A DNA stretch of 32,570 nt, taken from assembly GCA_002791575.1 (NCBI GenBank), contig PFXI01000082.1:1-32570 (forward strand). Direction: 5' to 3'. The translations under genes and the position numbers were made by a program. The DNA comes from Zetaproteobacteria bacterium CG_4_9_14_3_um_filter_54_145 (GTDB taxonomy: Bacteria; Pseudomonadota; Zetaproteobacteria; Mariprofundales; Mariprofundaceae). The first letter of the stretch is position 1, and every line of letters begins with the position of its first letter. The notes under the pieces were generated by a model. That model was not told where the DNA came from, made no database searches, and saw only the letters and a program-made list of their open reading frames with translations. Shown in pieces: positions 15,618 to 24,124 of this stretch.

Positions 15618-17010
15618 CAGTGCAGATGCGCTCGACCAACTCTCTTACCGTCGGGATAAAGCCATTGGCATAAAACGGATCCTGACCAAAACGATAGGCG
15701 GCGTGACCGGCGAACATCAGCTGTTCGTCCGGGTTGGCACCATGGGCGATCTCCTGCAGGGTTTTCTGGATGCAGAAGCTGCGCGGGTCAGCCTTGTGGC
15801 CGGTCGTACCCTGGTCATTGGCCGCCCAGTTACTGAACCGGCACTGCGACAGACAGCCCATGCAGTCGAGCTGATCCTGTCTGATCTCGCGGGCCTTTTC
15901 AGGCGTGACGAAGACCAGTGTTGAATCCGGTGTTGGCAGCGCCTTGGTGAAGCCTTCACTGATATACTCTTTGGCCTGCCTCAGATCTTTCGGCGAGAGA
16001 TAGACCTGTTTGTTGCGCACACCGAAGGTGAATTCGGCAATATGATCACCGGCAGGATGGTCAACAAACGCCACTTCGCGATCAGAGCGGGCATACAACT
16101 CATGCAGAAATGAGTTGTAGACGGCAGATGAGTAAAAACCGGTAGGGGAGAAGCGATTCAGTTTAATATCACCTTCCCTGAGGCTGAGCAGGCGCTGTTT
16201 CCATGCATCGGAAATAGGGCTCTCCTGCGTCAATAAGGGGCGCGTGCCGTACTGGAACGTGATGGCGCCAATTTCCGGATTATTCAGCCAGTTGGCCCAT
16301 TCACGCAGGAACCAGACACCGCCGGCCATAACGATCGGTACATGCTGCAGTCCGAACTCATTCATGGTCTTGCGCAGGGCGGCAACACGCGGATACGGAT
16401 CTTCCGGCTTGTCCGGACTCTCCGAATTGGAGAGGCCGTTATGGCCGCCTGCCAGCCACGGATCTTCATAGACTACGCCGCCAAGCAGGTCGGGCAATTT
16501 ACGATATGAACGCAGCCACAGGGCACGGAATGCACGCGCGGAGGAGATGATCGGATAGTAATGTACGTTGTATTTGGCTGCCAGTGAGGCCAGACGGAAA
16601 GGCATGCCTGCACCACAGGTGATGCCGTGAATCATGCCTTTGGCACCATCCATCACACCTTCCAGTACGCGCTCGGCACCGCCCATTTCCCACAGTACAT
16701 TCATATGCAGGCGGCCGGCGCCGCCGGACACTTCGTGAGCGATTTGTGCCTGGGTGATGCCGCCGGCAATGGCCTGGTTGACCAGTTCGTCAAAGCGCTG
16801 AATGCGGCTTTTTCCGTGATAAACTGTACGAATGACCTGACCATTCTCATCAACGCTGTCGGCATTAACGGCGGAGAATGTGCCTACCGCACCGGCAGCA
16901 GCCCAGGCGCCTGAACTTTCGCCAGTGGAGACAGCAACGCCTTTGCCGCCCTCAATAAGAGGGAGAACCTCTTTGCCTGAAATCATGATCGGTTGAAGCT
17001 CAAAAGCCAT
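15610..17010 (-). CDS. Nitronate monooxygenase-like FMN flavoprotein with an extra Cys cluster
   Basis: The 466-residue protein resembles the nitronate monooxygenase/2-nitropropane dioxygenase TIM-barrel family: SGGAGRLHMNVLWEMGG, GITCGAGMPFRLASLA, HVPIVMAGGVWFL and GAITFQYGTR. It is about 100 residues longer than usual. The added C-terminal part has four cysteines, 383, 386, 390 and 413 (CMGCLSQC plus SFCIQ), a spacing that would suit an iron-sulfur cluster. The true substrate is not known, since many members are not nitronate oxidases. The ATG has AAAAGGA nine bases upstream. It overlaps the PilZ-like gene downstream, suggesting a joint role. Confidence 0.8.
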   Translation of the reverse strand: MAFELQPIMISGKEVLPLIEGGKGVAVSTGESSGAWAAAGAVGTFSAVNADSVDENGQVIRTVYHGKSRIQRFDELVNQAIAGGITQAQIAHEVSGGAGRLHMNVLWEMGGAERVLEGVMDGAKGMIHGITCGAGMPFRLASLAAKYNVHYYPIISSARAFRALWLRSYRKLPDLLGGVVYEDPWLAGGHNGLSNSESPDKPEDPYPRVAALRKTMNEFGLQHVPIVMAGGVWFLREWANWLNNPEIGAITFQYGTRPLLTQESPISDAWKQRLLSLREGDIKLNRFSPTGFYSSAVYNSFLHELYARSDREVAFVDHPAGDHIAEFTFGVRNKQVYLSPKDLRQAKEYISEGFTKALPTPDSTLVFVTPEKAREIRQDQLDCMGCLSQCRFSNWAANDQGTTGHKADPRSFCIQKTLQEIAHGANPDEQLMFAGHAAYRFGQDPFYANGFIPTVRELVERICTGD

Positions 17011-17235
17011 GTCGAAGTCCTTTTCTGCCGGGTCGCAGTCGTCGGGCGAATACGCCAGTCTCTACAAAATGATTCAGTAGTAAGTATGGTTGGCGAGACT
17101 ATCAAAGCGCGACAGCAGTGGCAAAGTCGATCAGCAATCCTCACTGTGACATTTCCAGGAGAGCGACCTCATATTGATTTTCAACAGCGGAAACGCCAGC
17201 CTGTGAAATAGCATTGAAGAGGTGCGGCCCGGGCC

Positions 17236-17265
17236 TTGCCGTCTAGCCATACAGTAAAATATACA
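17236..17265 (+). promoter_or_regulatory. Possible sigma-70-type promoter of mazG
   Basis: TTGCCG (17236-17241) and TATACA (17260-17265) are separated by 18 bases and end 41 bases before the mazG ATG. Both boxes match the consensus at four or five positions. The 296-bp divergent spacer to the nitronate monooxygenase-like gene shows no small gene. Confidence 0.35.
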
Positions 17266-17306
17266 ACGTCGCATAATGGATATTATGTAAAGTCACAGGA
17301 GTATCG

Positions 17307-18113
17307 ATGCCTGATCGAATAAGCAGTAAAGACAACCATTACGACAAGTTACGTGAGCTTATGCGTATCTTGCGCCGCGAATGCCCGTGGGATCGTGAAC
17401 AAACCCTGCTCTCGCTGCGCCGCTATACGCTGGAAGAAGTACATGAGGTCATCGAAGCCATTGATAGCGCGGAGAACGGCGACTGGTTACCGCTCAAGTC
17501 AGAGCTTGGCGATCTGTTACTACAGGTTGTCTTTTACGCACGCATTGCAGAGGAAGCCGATGCATTCAACTTCGGAGATGTTATAGATACGCTGATCGAC
17601 AGAATGATTTACCGGCACCCGCATGTGTTTGATCAGGCTAAGCCTCACGACCTCAACCGCCAATGGGATGAACTAAAGGATGCCGAGCATCGTGATCGCA
17701 TCAGTCTGATGGACGGCATCCCCCCGCTGCCGGCATTGAAATACGCCCAGAAGCAGCAGCAACGTGCCGCCCGGGTAGGCTTCGACTGGCAAGAGGCCGC
17801 TGATGTGATGCTTAAAATGCGTGAGGAGATGGATGAGCTCGAAGTTGAAATAAACAGTAATGCCGGTATGGAGCGCCTGGAAGATGAGTTCGGTGATGTG
17901 CTGTTCACATTGGCAAACCTTGCCCGCAAACTCGATCTTGATGCCGAGCTCTGTCTGATGCGTACCAACCGCAAGTTTGCCCGCCGCTTTCGCGGCATGG
18001 AAGATGCAGCGGCAAGCCAGGCCATACCGATGGACCAGATGGATCTTGATGCACAGGAAACCCTGTATCAGGCGGTTAAGGCACAACAGGCCATGGAGAG
18101 CTCAAATGGATAA
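17307..18113 (+). CDS. mazG: Nucleoside triphosphate pyrophosphohydrolase MazG
   Basis: MazG hydrolyses nucleoside triphosphates to monophosphates plus pyrophosphate and protects against aberrant nucleotides. The 268-residue protein has two MazG repeats. The N-terminal one shows CPWDREQTLLSLRRYTLEE with the metal-binding EExxE and ELGDLL motifs; the C-terminal one shows EEMDELEVE and LEDEFGDVLFTLANLARKL. GGAG eight bases before the ATG fits. The stop lies past the start of the DUF3467 gene (eight-base overlap), so the genes are coupled. Confidence 0.95.
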   Translation: MPDRISSKDNHYDKLRELMRILRRECPWDREQTLLSLRRYTLEEVHEVIEAIDSAENGDWLPLKSELGDLLLQVVFYARIAEEADAFNFGDVIDTLIDRMIYRHPHVFDQAKPHDLNRQWDELKDAEHRDRISLMDGIPPLPALKYAQKQQQRAARVGFDWQEAADVMLKMREEMDELEVEINSNAGMERLEDEFGDVLFTLANLARKLDLDAELCLMRTNRKFARRFRGMEDAAASQAIPMDQMDLDAQETLYQAVKAQQAMESSNG

Positions 18114-18411
18114 TAATAATGCGGAACACAACGATGAGCTGCAAATCCAGTTACCACAGGAAGTGCAGCGTGGTGTTTATGCCAATCAGATGATGTTATC
18201 CCACACCCGCGAGGAGTTTGTACTGGATTTTATTCTGGCTACACCCCCTGTCGGACTGGTTAATGCCCGCGTACTGGTATCACCGTCACATGCCAGGCGC
18301 ATTGTCACTGCACTGCAGGAAAATATCGGCCGTTATGAGGCTGTGCATGGCGCGATTGAACCGGCTAACGCCACAATTTTACCAGCCAGCAACAACCAGC
18401 CATTGATATGA
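18106..18411 (+). CDS. DUF3467 family protein
   Basis: This 101-residue acidic protein matches DUF3467 by YANQMMLSHTREEFVLDFIL and ARVLVSPSHARRIVTALQENIGRYE. Family members are small proteins of unknown function in many bacteria and archaea. The ATG lies within the last codons of mazG (overlap of eight bases). In a frame also open upstream, this start is chosen because homology-like sequence begins right after it. It is followed 49 bases later by pgsA. Confidence 0.88.
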   Translation: MDNNNAEHNDELQIQLPQEVQRGVYANQMMLSHTREEFVLDFILATPPVGLVNARVLVSPSHARRIVTALQENIGRYEAVHGAIEPANATILPASNNQPLI

Positions 18412-18460
18412 TGACGATAAAGCCTTTACCGCTCTGCAAGTTCTGTGATACTGAGCGCAT

Positions 18461-19015
18461 ATGAAATGGACCATCTCCAATCAGTTGACCATAGGCCGGG
18501 TGGTAATTATTCCGGTTTTTCTACTTGTTTTCTATCTGCCCGGCACCACCGGTCACTGGTTATCGGCTATCCTGTTTACACTTGCTGCGATCACCGACTG
18601 GCTGGACGGCTATCTGGCGCGTTCGCGCGGTGAGGTCACGCCATTCGGCCGTTTCCTTGATCCGGTTGCGGATAAACTGCTTGTCGCTGCTGCACTGGTA
18701 CTGCTGGTATCGAGCGGTCAGGCACCGGCAGCGCTGGCGGTTATCATTATTGGCCGGGAGATCGCAATCGGTGCGCTGCGCGAGTGGCTGGCTCAACGGG
18801 CGACTGTTGTCCATGTATCGCAAATTGCAAAATGGAAAACAGCCATTCAGATGATCGCCATTGCCACCCTGCTGCTGCATGTGGATCTGGCCGGCGTATC
18901 GATGCATGAAGTCGGTCTGGTCCTGTTATGGATTGCCGCTGCGCTGACCTTGTGGTCCGGCTATGAATACCTGCGCGATGCATGGCCTGAGCTGATGGAT
19001 CACTCCGAAGAGTGA
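18461..19015 (+). CDS. pgsA: CDP-diacylglycerol-glycerol-3-phosphate 3-phosphatidyltransferase
   Basis: PgsA makes phosphatidylglycerol phosphate at the inner membrane, the committed step to phosphatidylglycerol and cardiolipin. The 184-residue length is normal. The CDP-alcohol phosphotransferase motif is complete, with Asp46, Asp49, Gly50, Ala53, Arg54, Gly63, Asp67 and Asp71 (DWLDGYLAR through GRFLDPVADK). Four to six hydrophobic segments surround it. No strong ribosome binding site is seen, so it may depend on upstream translation. It is the last gene of the mazG-DUF3467-pgsA set. Confidence 0.95.
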   Translation: MKWTISNQLTIGRVVIIPVFLLVFYLPGTTGHWLSAILFTLAAITDWLDGYLARSRGEVTPFGRFLDPVADKLLVAAALVLLVSSGQAPAALAVIIIGREIAIGALREWLAQRATVVHVSQIAKWKTAIQMIAIATLLLHVDLAGVSMHEVGLVLLWIAAALTLWSGYEYLRDAWPELMDHSEE

Positions 19016-19088
19016 AGCGCCAGAGTTGCTCAAAACGGCTTCATCTGTTCTGAAAACAGTGCGGTTTTCTGTTTGTTGAATCTTTTCA

Positions 19089-19116
19089 TTGACGAAGCCG
19101 GGACGTTCGCTATTGT
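19089..19116 (+). promoter_or_regulatory. Promoter of tRNA-Glu
   Basis: TTGACG (19089-19094) and TATTGT (19111-19116) are 16 bases apart. They are followed by a GC-rich discriminator (TCGCGGC) typical of stably transcribed RNA genes under stringent control. The tRNA begins 17 bases after the -10 box. Confidence 0.6.
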
Positions 19117-19132
19117 TCGCGGCGTCCAACAG

Positions 19133-19209
19133 GTCCCCATCGTCTAGTCGGCCTAGGACACCGCCCTTTCACGGCGGCAACACCGGTTCGAATCCGGTTG
19201 GGGACGCCA
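19133..19209 (+). tRNA. tRNA-Glu (anticodon UUC)
   Basis: Acceptor strands GTCCCCA and TGGGGAC pair fully. The anticodon stem CCGCC/GGCGG encloses CTTTCAC, giving anticodon TTC. The T-arm CCGG-TTCGAAT-CCGG is intact. The discriminator G and an encoded CCA (19207-19209) complete the gene. It reads codons GAA and GAG. Confidence 0.96.
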
Positions 19210-19227
19210 AATATAAACTATTAAATC

Positions 19228-19259
19228 AAGGAGTTGCAGAAATGCAGCTCCTTTTTTTT
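19228..19259 (+). terminator. Rho-independent terminator of tRNA-Glu
   Basis: GGAGTTGCA and TGCAGCTCC pair around GAAA, the stem extends by two A-T pairs, and eight T residues follow. It lies 18 bases after the tRNA 3' end. Confidence 0.85.
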
Positions 19260-19575
19260 ATGCCCGAAAGTGAAAAACAAGTGAGAACAAGAGCAGTCCT
19301 GGTTCCGGCCCCTTTACACCGCCCCCTCTTCGTTCCGTTAGTACCACTACTGATGGCAAAGAATGATCCGGAATATCTACCCGCGCATCACCCTGATTCA
19401 GTTGCATGGATGATAGAGCAGCAGGACAGAGCCCCCCCTGCCCCAGGCAGGCTCCCGGCATATGTCCTGAGACACTCAAGCGAGAACGTTGGGGCGATGT
19501 AAAAGCCTAGCTGCCAATGCGTTCGGTGTTAGTTATTCGTCACGGCGAATCTGCACAAGCATCGATCCCATTCCT
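19260..19575. other. 316-bp spacer between the tRNA terminator and the topoisomerase gene
   Basis: No convincing gene is present. A frame at 19517 opens MRSVLVIRHGESA, reminiscent of the N-terminal motif of histidine phosphatases. It then runs into the antisense of the topoisomerase gene, so at most a short remnant exists. No integrase or direct copy of the tRNA end is seen. Confidence 0.5.
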
Positions 19576-22500
19576 TCAGCATACCACCATGCCGTTCACT
19601 GCAGCCATGGGCAGTGGCGTTGGCGCCTTGGCCCTAGCCACCAGATATTCGGTTTCAATCTCCTCGGCCGTAATCGTGGTCGCCCGCTTCTCGGTCCCTA
19701 CCCTTATCCCCTCTGTCACCGTGATCGGTGCGGCATCACGTAGTCCTTTGGTGCCCTTCTTCATCGTGATGGCAGTCAGCCCTTTGCCCTTACCCAGCAG
19801 CGGAAACTCCTCTTTCCGGATCACAGCCATGCGTCCATAGGAGTCGATAAAGGCAAATGCGTCATGAACTGCTTCAATCTCCCTGATGCAGAGCAGTTTT
19901 GAGCTTGCCGGGAAGTTGATAAATGCTTTCCCTTTCTTGTTGGCTGATACCATATCACTGCCCAAAGCCCGGAATGCATGGGCGGCAGTGGTTGCCACCA
20001 GATACTCGGCATCGGGCCTGATCATGACCATGCGAGTCGGTGCTTCATTGATACTGAATATGAAATGTTTCGATACCGGCTCTCCATTACCACGACCGCC
20101 CGGCAGGTCTGCAGCAAGCATACTGAATGCTCGCCCCGTTCTGCCGATCAGAATAAGCTGATCGGTGGTATGGCCTGCAGCTGCGTCGAGCAGCTTATCG
20201 CTCTCCCGGAACCTGACAGCCGATACATCAATGCTGGAGCCGCGCATCCCCTTGAGCCAACCCTGTTTGGAGAGGATGGCGGTTACCGGCTCACGCGATA
20301 CGATCTGCTCGCGGCTCATCGGCCTGGACTTTGGCGCATCCGGATCAACGATCGTCCTGCGCTCATCGCCGAATTTCTTCAGCGCATCCCTTAACTCACC
20401 GGTGATATGTTTCCAGCGGTGAGCATCGTCATCCAGTACCTGATGCAGCCCGGCCGCTTCTGCACTCAGGCGGTCGTGCTCTCCCTGCAGCTTCATCTGC
20501 TCGAGCTTGCGCAGCTGGGAGAGGCGAATAGCAAGAATGGCATCGGTCTGGATCTCAGTGAGTGAATATTTCTCCATGATGATGGGACGCGGCTCATCGT
20601 TATCCAGGATGATCTCGACAATGTCCCGGATATTCGGATATGCCAGCAGCAGGCCGTCGAGTATATGCAACCGGGCCATGATTTCGGCCAGCCGCACCCT
20701 TGCCCGGCTCATCACCAGCTCCTGCCTGTAATCGAGAAATGAGCGGATCATCTTGTCGAGCGGAAACAGGCTCGGCAAGCGGTAACGCTCGCCATTGGGC
20801 GTGTCATGCCACTTCTCCAGTGCATAGGTGGCGTACTGGATGGTGACTTGCAGATTGGTGGCCGAAAACAGATGCAGCATGATCTGATCGGGATCGAGAT
20901 TCCTCGATTTGGGGAACAGGACGATGCGGATACCATCTTCCGCACTGGATTCATCGCGCAGATCATCAATCATCGGCAGCTGACGTGATTCGGCGATGGT
21001 TTTATCCGAAACACGCGCGCCCATCTCAATCAACAGCGGCGACTTCTCAATACCGTAAGGGATCTCCGTTACTACGATCTGCCACAACCCCTTGGGCAGA
21101 TGCTCTACATGCCATTTGGAGCGCAGCAGCATTTTGCCGTAACCCTTGGCATACATCGCCTCGAGTTCTTCATGCGTATTGGCAATGATACCGCCGCCGG
21201 GAAAATCCGGGGCGGTGATATGCTTGCGCACATCGCGGAAATCGGTGGGCGACTCCATCACCCCGGTCCTGCCCCGTTTTTTCGCCAGTGCAATGCAGGC
21301 GCCGAGCAGCTCCGTCAGGTTATGTGATGGAATCTCCGTTTTAAAGCCAACCGCCGGATTACCGGTGGACGAGTTCATCATCACCAGCGGAAATGGCGCC
21401 GGCAATACCATCGGCTCCTTGTCCTGATCATCGTAGTTCGGCTGGTACATGGTAATGCCTTCTTTCAGATCACCCGAAAGAATAGCCTCGGCAATGGGGG
21501 TCATGCGTGCTTCGGTGTAACGCATGGCGGCTGCCGAATCACCATCAATGGAGCCGAAGTTACCCTGCCCGTCGATCAACGGGTAACGCATCACCCAGGG
21601 CTGCGCCATACGCACCATGGCGCCATAAACAGCTGAATCGCCGTGCGGATGGTATTTACCGATCACGTCACCGACCACACGCGCGGATTTTTTTGTTTTG
21701 GTGTTTGAGCGGAGCTTGAGCATCTCCATGGCATAGAGGATGCGCCGGTGTACCGGCTTCATGCCGTCCCGCACATCAGGAATCGCCCGATCGCCCACAA
21801 CTTTAAGGCCGTAACTGCGATAGAGTTCGCGGAACACCGTTTCAAACGGCGCAATCGTATTTTGACCCGAGTCATAGGGTTTGAAACAGGCCGTCACATC
21901 CTCAACATCGTCTGTCACATCACATGGATCTTTGACGAACTCGGCGTCTTCAATCTCCTTGCCCATCAGCAGATCCCTGCGCTGACCGGCATCGTCCCCC
22001 ATCAGTTTGGTCATCAGCGCATCCATGCGCCGGGCATCTTCCGGACTGACCTGGATCAGCACCCGATTCTCGTAATCCATACAGGTCTCTTTCAGCTCCG
22101 GCGGGTTCATTTCGCCAAGACCTTTGTAGCGGATATATTCGATCTTTTTGCCTTCGGCCAGGGCCATGGCTTTCAGGCCGTCGAGTTCATCCTCGCTCTG
22201 TGCATAGTGTTTCTGCTTGCCTATCGTTGCACCGTAGAGCGGTGGCTGCACGATATAGACGCGCCCGGCCTCCACCATCGGCCGCATCTGCCGCCAGAAG
22301 AAGGTGAACAGCAGCGTCTGGATATGCGAGCCGTCGATATCGGCATCGGTCATGACAACGATTTTTCCGTATCGGCGCTTTTCGATATCGCAATGCTCAC
22401 CAATGCCTGTGCCGATGGCGGTAATCAGGTCCGCGACCGCTTCGCTGTTGCCGGCATCCTCCGACGTGACGCCCTCGCAGTTGAGGATTTTACCCTTCAG

Positions 22501-23832
22501 CGGAAAGATCGCCTGCAGGTCGCGGTCATTGGCCTGCTTGGCCGAACCACCCGCAGAATCACCCTCCACCAGATAGAGCTCTGTATGTTCAATATCGTTG
22601 CTGCGGCAATCGAGCAATTTACCGGGCAGCGGCGTGCGGCCGGTAAAGGTTTTACGGTCCACCTTCTTGGCTTTGCCACTTTCGGCCGCAGCACGGGCGG
22701 TGGCCCTGTCGATGATGAGTTTGACCCATGCGTCAGAGAGTTCCGCATCGCGGTTCAGCCAGAGGGTGGCCGAATCATGAATAACACCGCCGACAAACTT
22801 GCTTGCTTCAGCCGATGTAAGCTCCTGCTTGGTCTGCCCCTTGAATGAGATGTCCTGGATATAGACTGAAAGGCCCAGTTGCGAGTTCGCCATCACATCG
22901 GATGGCGCGATGCGGGTCGATCTGCCCAGGGCTTTTTTCAACTCGGGTCGCATGTCGATGTATTCGCGAACGGCCTTGATCAAACCGGCCTGGAAACCCT
23001 TTTCATGAGTGCCGCCCTGCGTGGTCGGGATGGTGTTGGCGTATGATCTGACGTAAGCAGGAATCGCTTCTTCAAAGGAGGCAAAGTGCCAGTGAACCTT
23101 TTCCATATCGCCGAGCTGGCCGGTAAACTCGAAGACGGGCGTGCCCTCCATCTGGGCAGTCATGAACTCGGACAAACCATTTTTGAAACAGAAACTCTCT
23201 TCCGCCAGACCAGGTGCTCTGAAGATCACTTCCAGTCCCGGGATCAGAATAGCTTTATCCATCGCCTGCTGGCGCACCTGCTGCACGCGGAACCTGGGTG
23301 ATTCATAATATCTGGGATTGGGAGAGAAGCGTATCTTTGTGCCGTGTGTACGCGGACCGGCCACGCCGATCTGCTTGAGCTTCTCAACAGTGCGCCCGTT
23401 CTCAAAGCGCATGCTGAACTCGCCCCCATCGCGTTTGACGGTTGCCTCCAGCCATGAAGAGAGCGCGTTGGTCACCGTGATACCTACACCGTGCAGACCA
23501 CCGGAGACCTTGTAGGCATCGTGATCGAATTTGCCACCTGCCTTGTCCTTGGTCAGAACCAGCTCGACTCCGGACATCCCCGCAGCATTGGCCTTGACCG
23601 GAATGCCCCGGCCGTTATCGGTAATGCTGATAACATTGTCAGACTCGAGTTCCACGATAATCCGGCTGCAAAAGCCGCCTATGGCTTCATCGCCACAGTT
23701 ATCGAGTACCTCCTGTGCAATATGATGGCAGCCAAGCTCCTTGCTTGTGTCAGAGTACATATTGGGACGCAACTGGATATGGGCGATACCGTCCAGGTCC
23801 TTGATCGAGTCAATATCGTAGTCTGCACTCAT
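19576..23832 (-). CDS. parEC: Natural fusion of topoisomerase IV subunits ParE and ParC
   Basis: One uninterrupted 1418-codon frame encodes both topoisomerase IV subunits. Residues 1-620 are ParE: GHKL ATPase with [13 protein letters not shown] (catalytic Glu41), TDNGRGIPV and [14 protein letters not shown], then TOPRIM with [10 protein letters not shown] (420-429) and [12 protein letters not shown] (492-503). The large insert of gammaproteobacterial GyrB is absent. After an acidic linker (about 625-665) comes Par[19 protein letters not shown] (681-698), [13 protein letters not shown], and the DNA-cleaving tyrosine in AMRYTEAR (Tyr772). A C-terminal pinwheel follows without a GyrA box. The enzyme would decatenate chromosomes. 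The start at 23832 has AAGGA about ten bases upstream. The order equals eukaryotic topoisomerase II. Confidence 0.93.
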   Translation of the reverse strand: MSADYDIDSIKDLDGIAHIQLRPNMYSDTSKELGCHHIAQEVLDNCGDEAIGGFCSRIIVELESDNVISITDNGRGIPVKANAAGMSGVELVLTKDKAGGKFDHDAYKVSGGLHGVGITVTNALSSWLEATVKRDGGEFSMRFENGRTVEKLKQIGVAGPRTHGTKIRFSPNPRYYESPRFRVQQVRQQAMDKAILIPGLEVIFRAPGLAEESFCFKNGLSEFMTAQMEGTPVFEFTGQLGDMEKVHWHFASFEEAIPAYVRSYANTIPTTQGGTHEKGFQAGLIKAVREYIDMRPELKKALGRSTRIAPSDVMANSQLGLSVYIQDISFKGQTKQELTSAEASKFVGGVIHDSATLWLNRDAELSDAWVKLIIDRATARAAAESGKAKKVDRKTFTGRTPLPGKLLDCRSNDIEHTELYLVEGDSAGGSAKQANDRDLQAIFPLKGKILNCEGVTSEDAGNSEAVADLITAIGTGIGEHCDIEKRRYGKIVVMTDADIDGSHIQTLLFTFFWRQMRPMVEAGRVYIVQPPLYGATIGKQKHYAQSEDELDGLKAMALAEGKKIEYIRYKGLGEMNPPELKETCMDYENRVLIQVSPEDARRMDALMTKLMGDDAGQRRDLLMGKEIEDAEFVKDPCDVTDDVEDVTACFKPYDSGQNTIAPFETVFRELYRSYGLKVVGDRAIPDVRDGMKPVHRRILYAMEMLKLRSNTKTKKSARVVGDVIGKYHPHGDSAVYGAMVRMAQPWVMRYPLIDGQGNFGSIDGDSAAAMRYTEARMTPIAEAILSGDLKEGITMYQPNYDDQDKEPMVLPAPFPLVMMNSSTGNPAVGFKTEIPSHNLTELLGACIALAKKRGRTGVMESPTDFRDVRKHITAPDFPGGGIIANTHEELEAMYAKGYGKMLLRSKWHVEHLPKGLWQIVVTEIPYGIEKSPLLIEMGARVSDKTIAESRQLPMIDDLRDESSAEDGIRIVLFPKSRNLDPDQIMLHLFSATNLQVTIQYATYALEKWHDTPNGERYRLPSLFPLDKMIRSFLDYRQELVMSRARVRLAEIMARLHILDGLLLAYPNIRDIVEIILDNDEPRPIIMEKYSLTEIQTDAILAIRLSQLRKLEQMKLQGEHDRLSAEAAGLHQVLDDDAHRWKHITGELRDALKKFGDERRTIVDPDAPKSRPMSREQIVSREPVTAILSKQGWLKGMRGSSIDVSAVRFRESDKLLDAAAGHTTDQLILIGRTGRAFSMLAADLPGGRGNGEPVSKHFIFSINEAPTRMVMIRPDAEYLVATTAAHAFRALGSDMVSANKKGKAFINFPASSKLLCIREIEAVHDAFAFIDSYGRMAVIRKEEFPLLGKGKGLTAITMKKGTKGLRDAAPITVTEGIRVGTEKRATTITAEEIETEYLVARAKAPTPLPMAAVNGMVVC

Positions 23833-24065
23833 AAGATGGCGTTCCTTTTTTTGTAGTTTTCTGCTTTTATCACCTGCCGGAAGATCGAACAAAACGCATG
23901 CATTGCAAAGAAAGAGCGGGAGCGTGAAACATGCATCGCTACGGCTGCACTAATGTACAACAAAAGCGTTCAATATTACAAAGAAATTTTATCGCATTCG
24001 AATAACATCCACCGCCAGCCTTTCACAAGGCCCGTCTCCATTTCCTTTTGCAAATCTGCGAAGAG

Positions 24066-24099
24066 TAAAAAAAAAGCCCCCGCATTCCTGCGAAGGGCT
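24066..24099 (-). terminator. Rho-independent terminator of the recA-alaS operon
   Basis: On the minus strand AGCCCTTCGCA pairs with TGCGGGGGCT (one bulge) around GGAA, then ten T residues follow. It lies about 25 bases past the alaS stop. The spacer from there to the topoisomerase start holds no gene. Confidence 0.85.
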
Positions 24100-24124
24100 C
24101 TTTTGATTTTCTGATGATGAGCAG

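Noticed and set aside
19133-19209. tRNA-Glu as an integration site of a genomic island
   Set aside because: No integrase, no direct copy of the tRNA 3' end and no phage genes are seen nearby within the window.
19242-19502. Plus-strand frame of about 86 codons after tRNA-Glu
   Set aside because: It begins within the tRNA terminator, is Pro-rich in an irregular way, and resembles no family I know.
21748-22848. 366-codon plus-strand frame inside the topoisomerase gene
   Set aside because: It is an antisense shadow of the ParE-ParC coding sequence.
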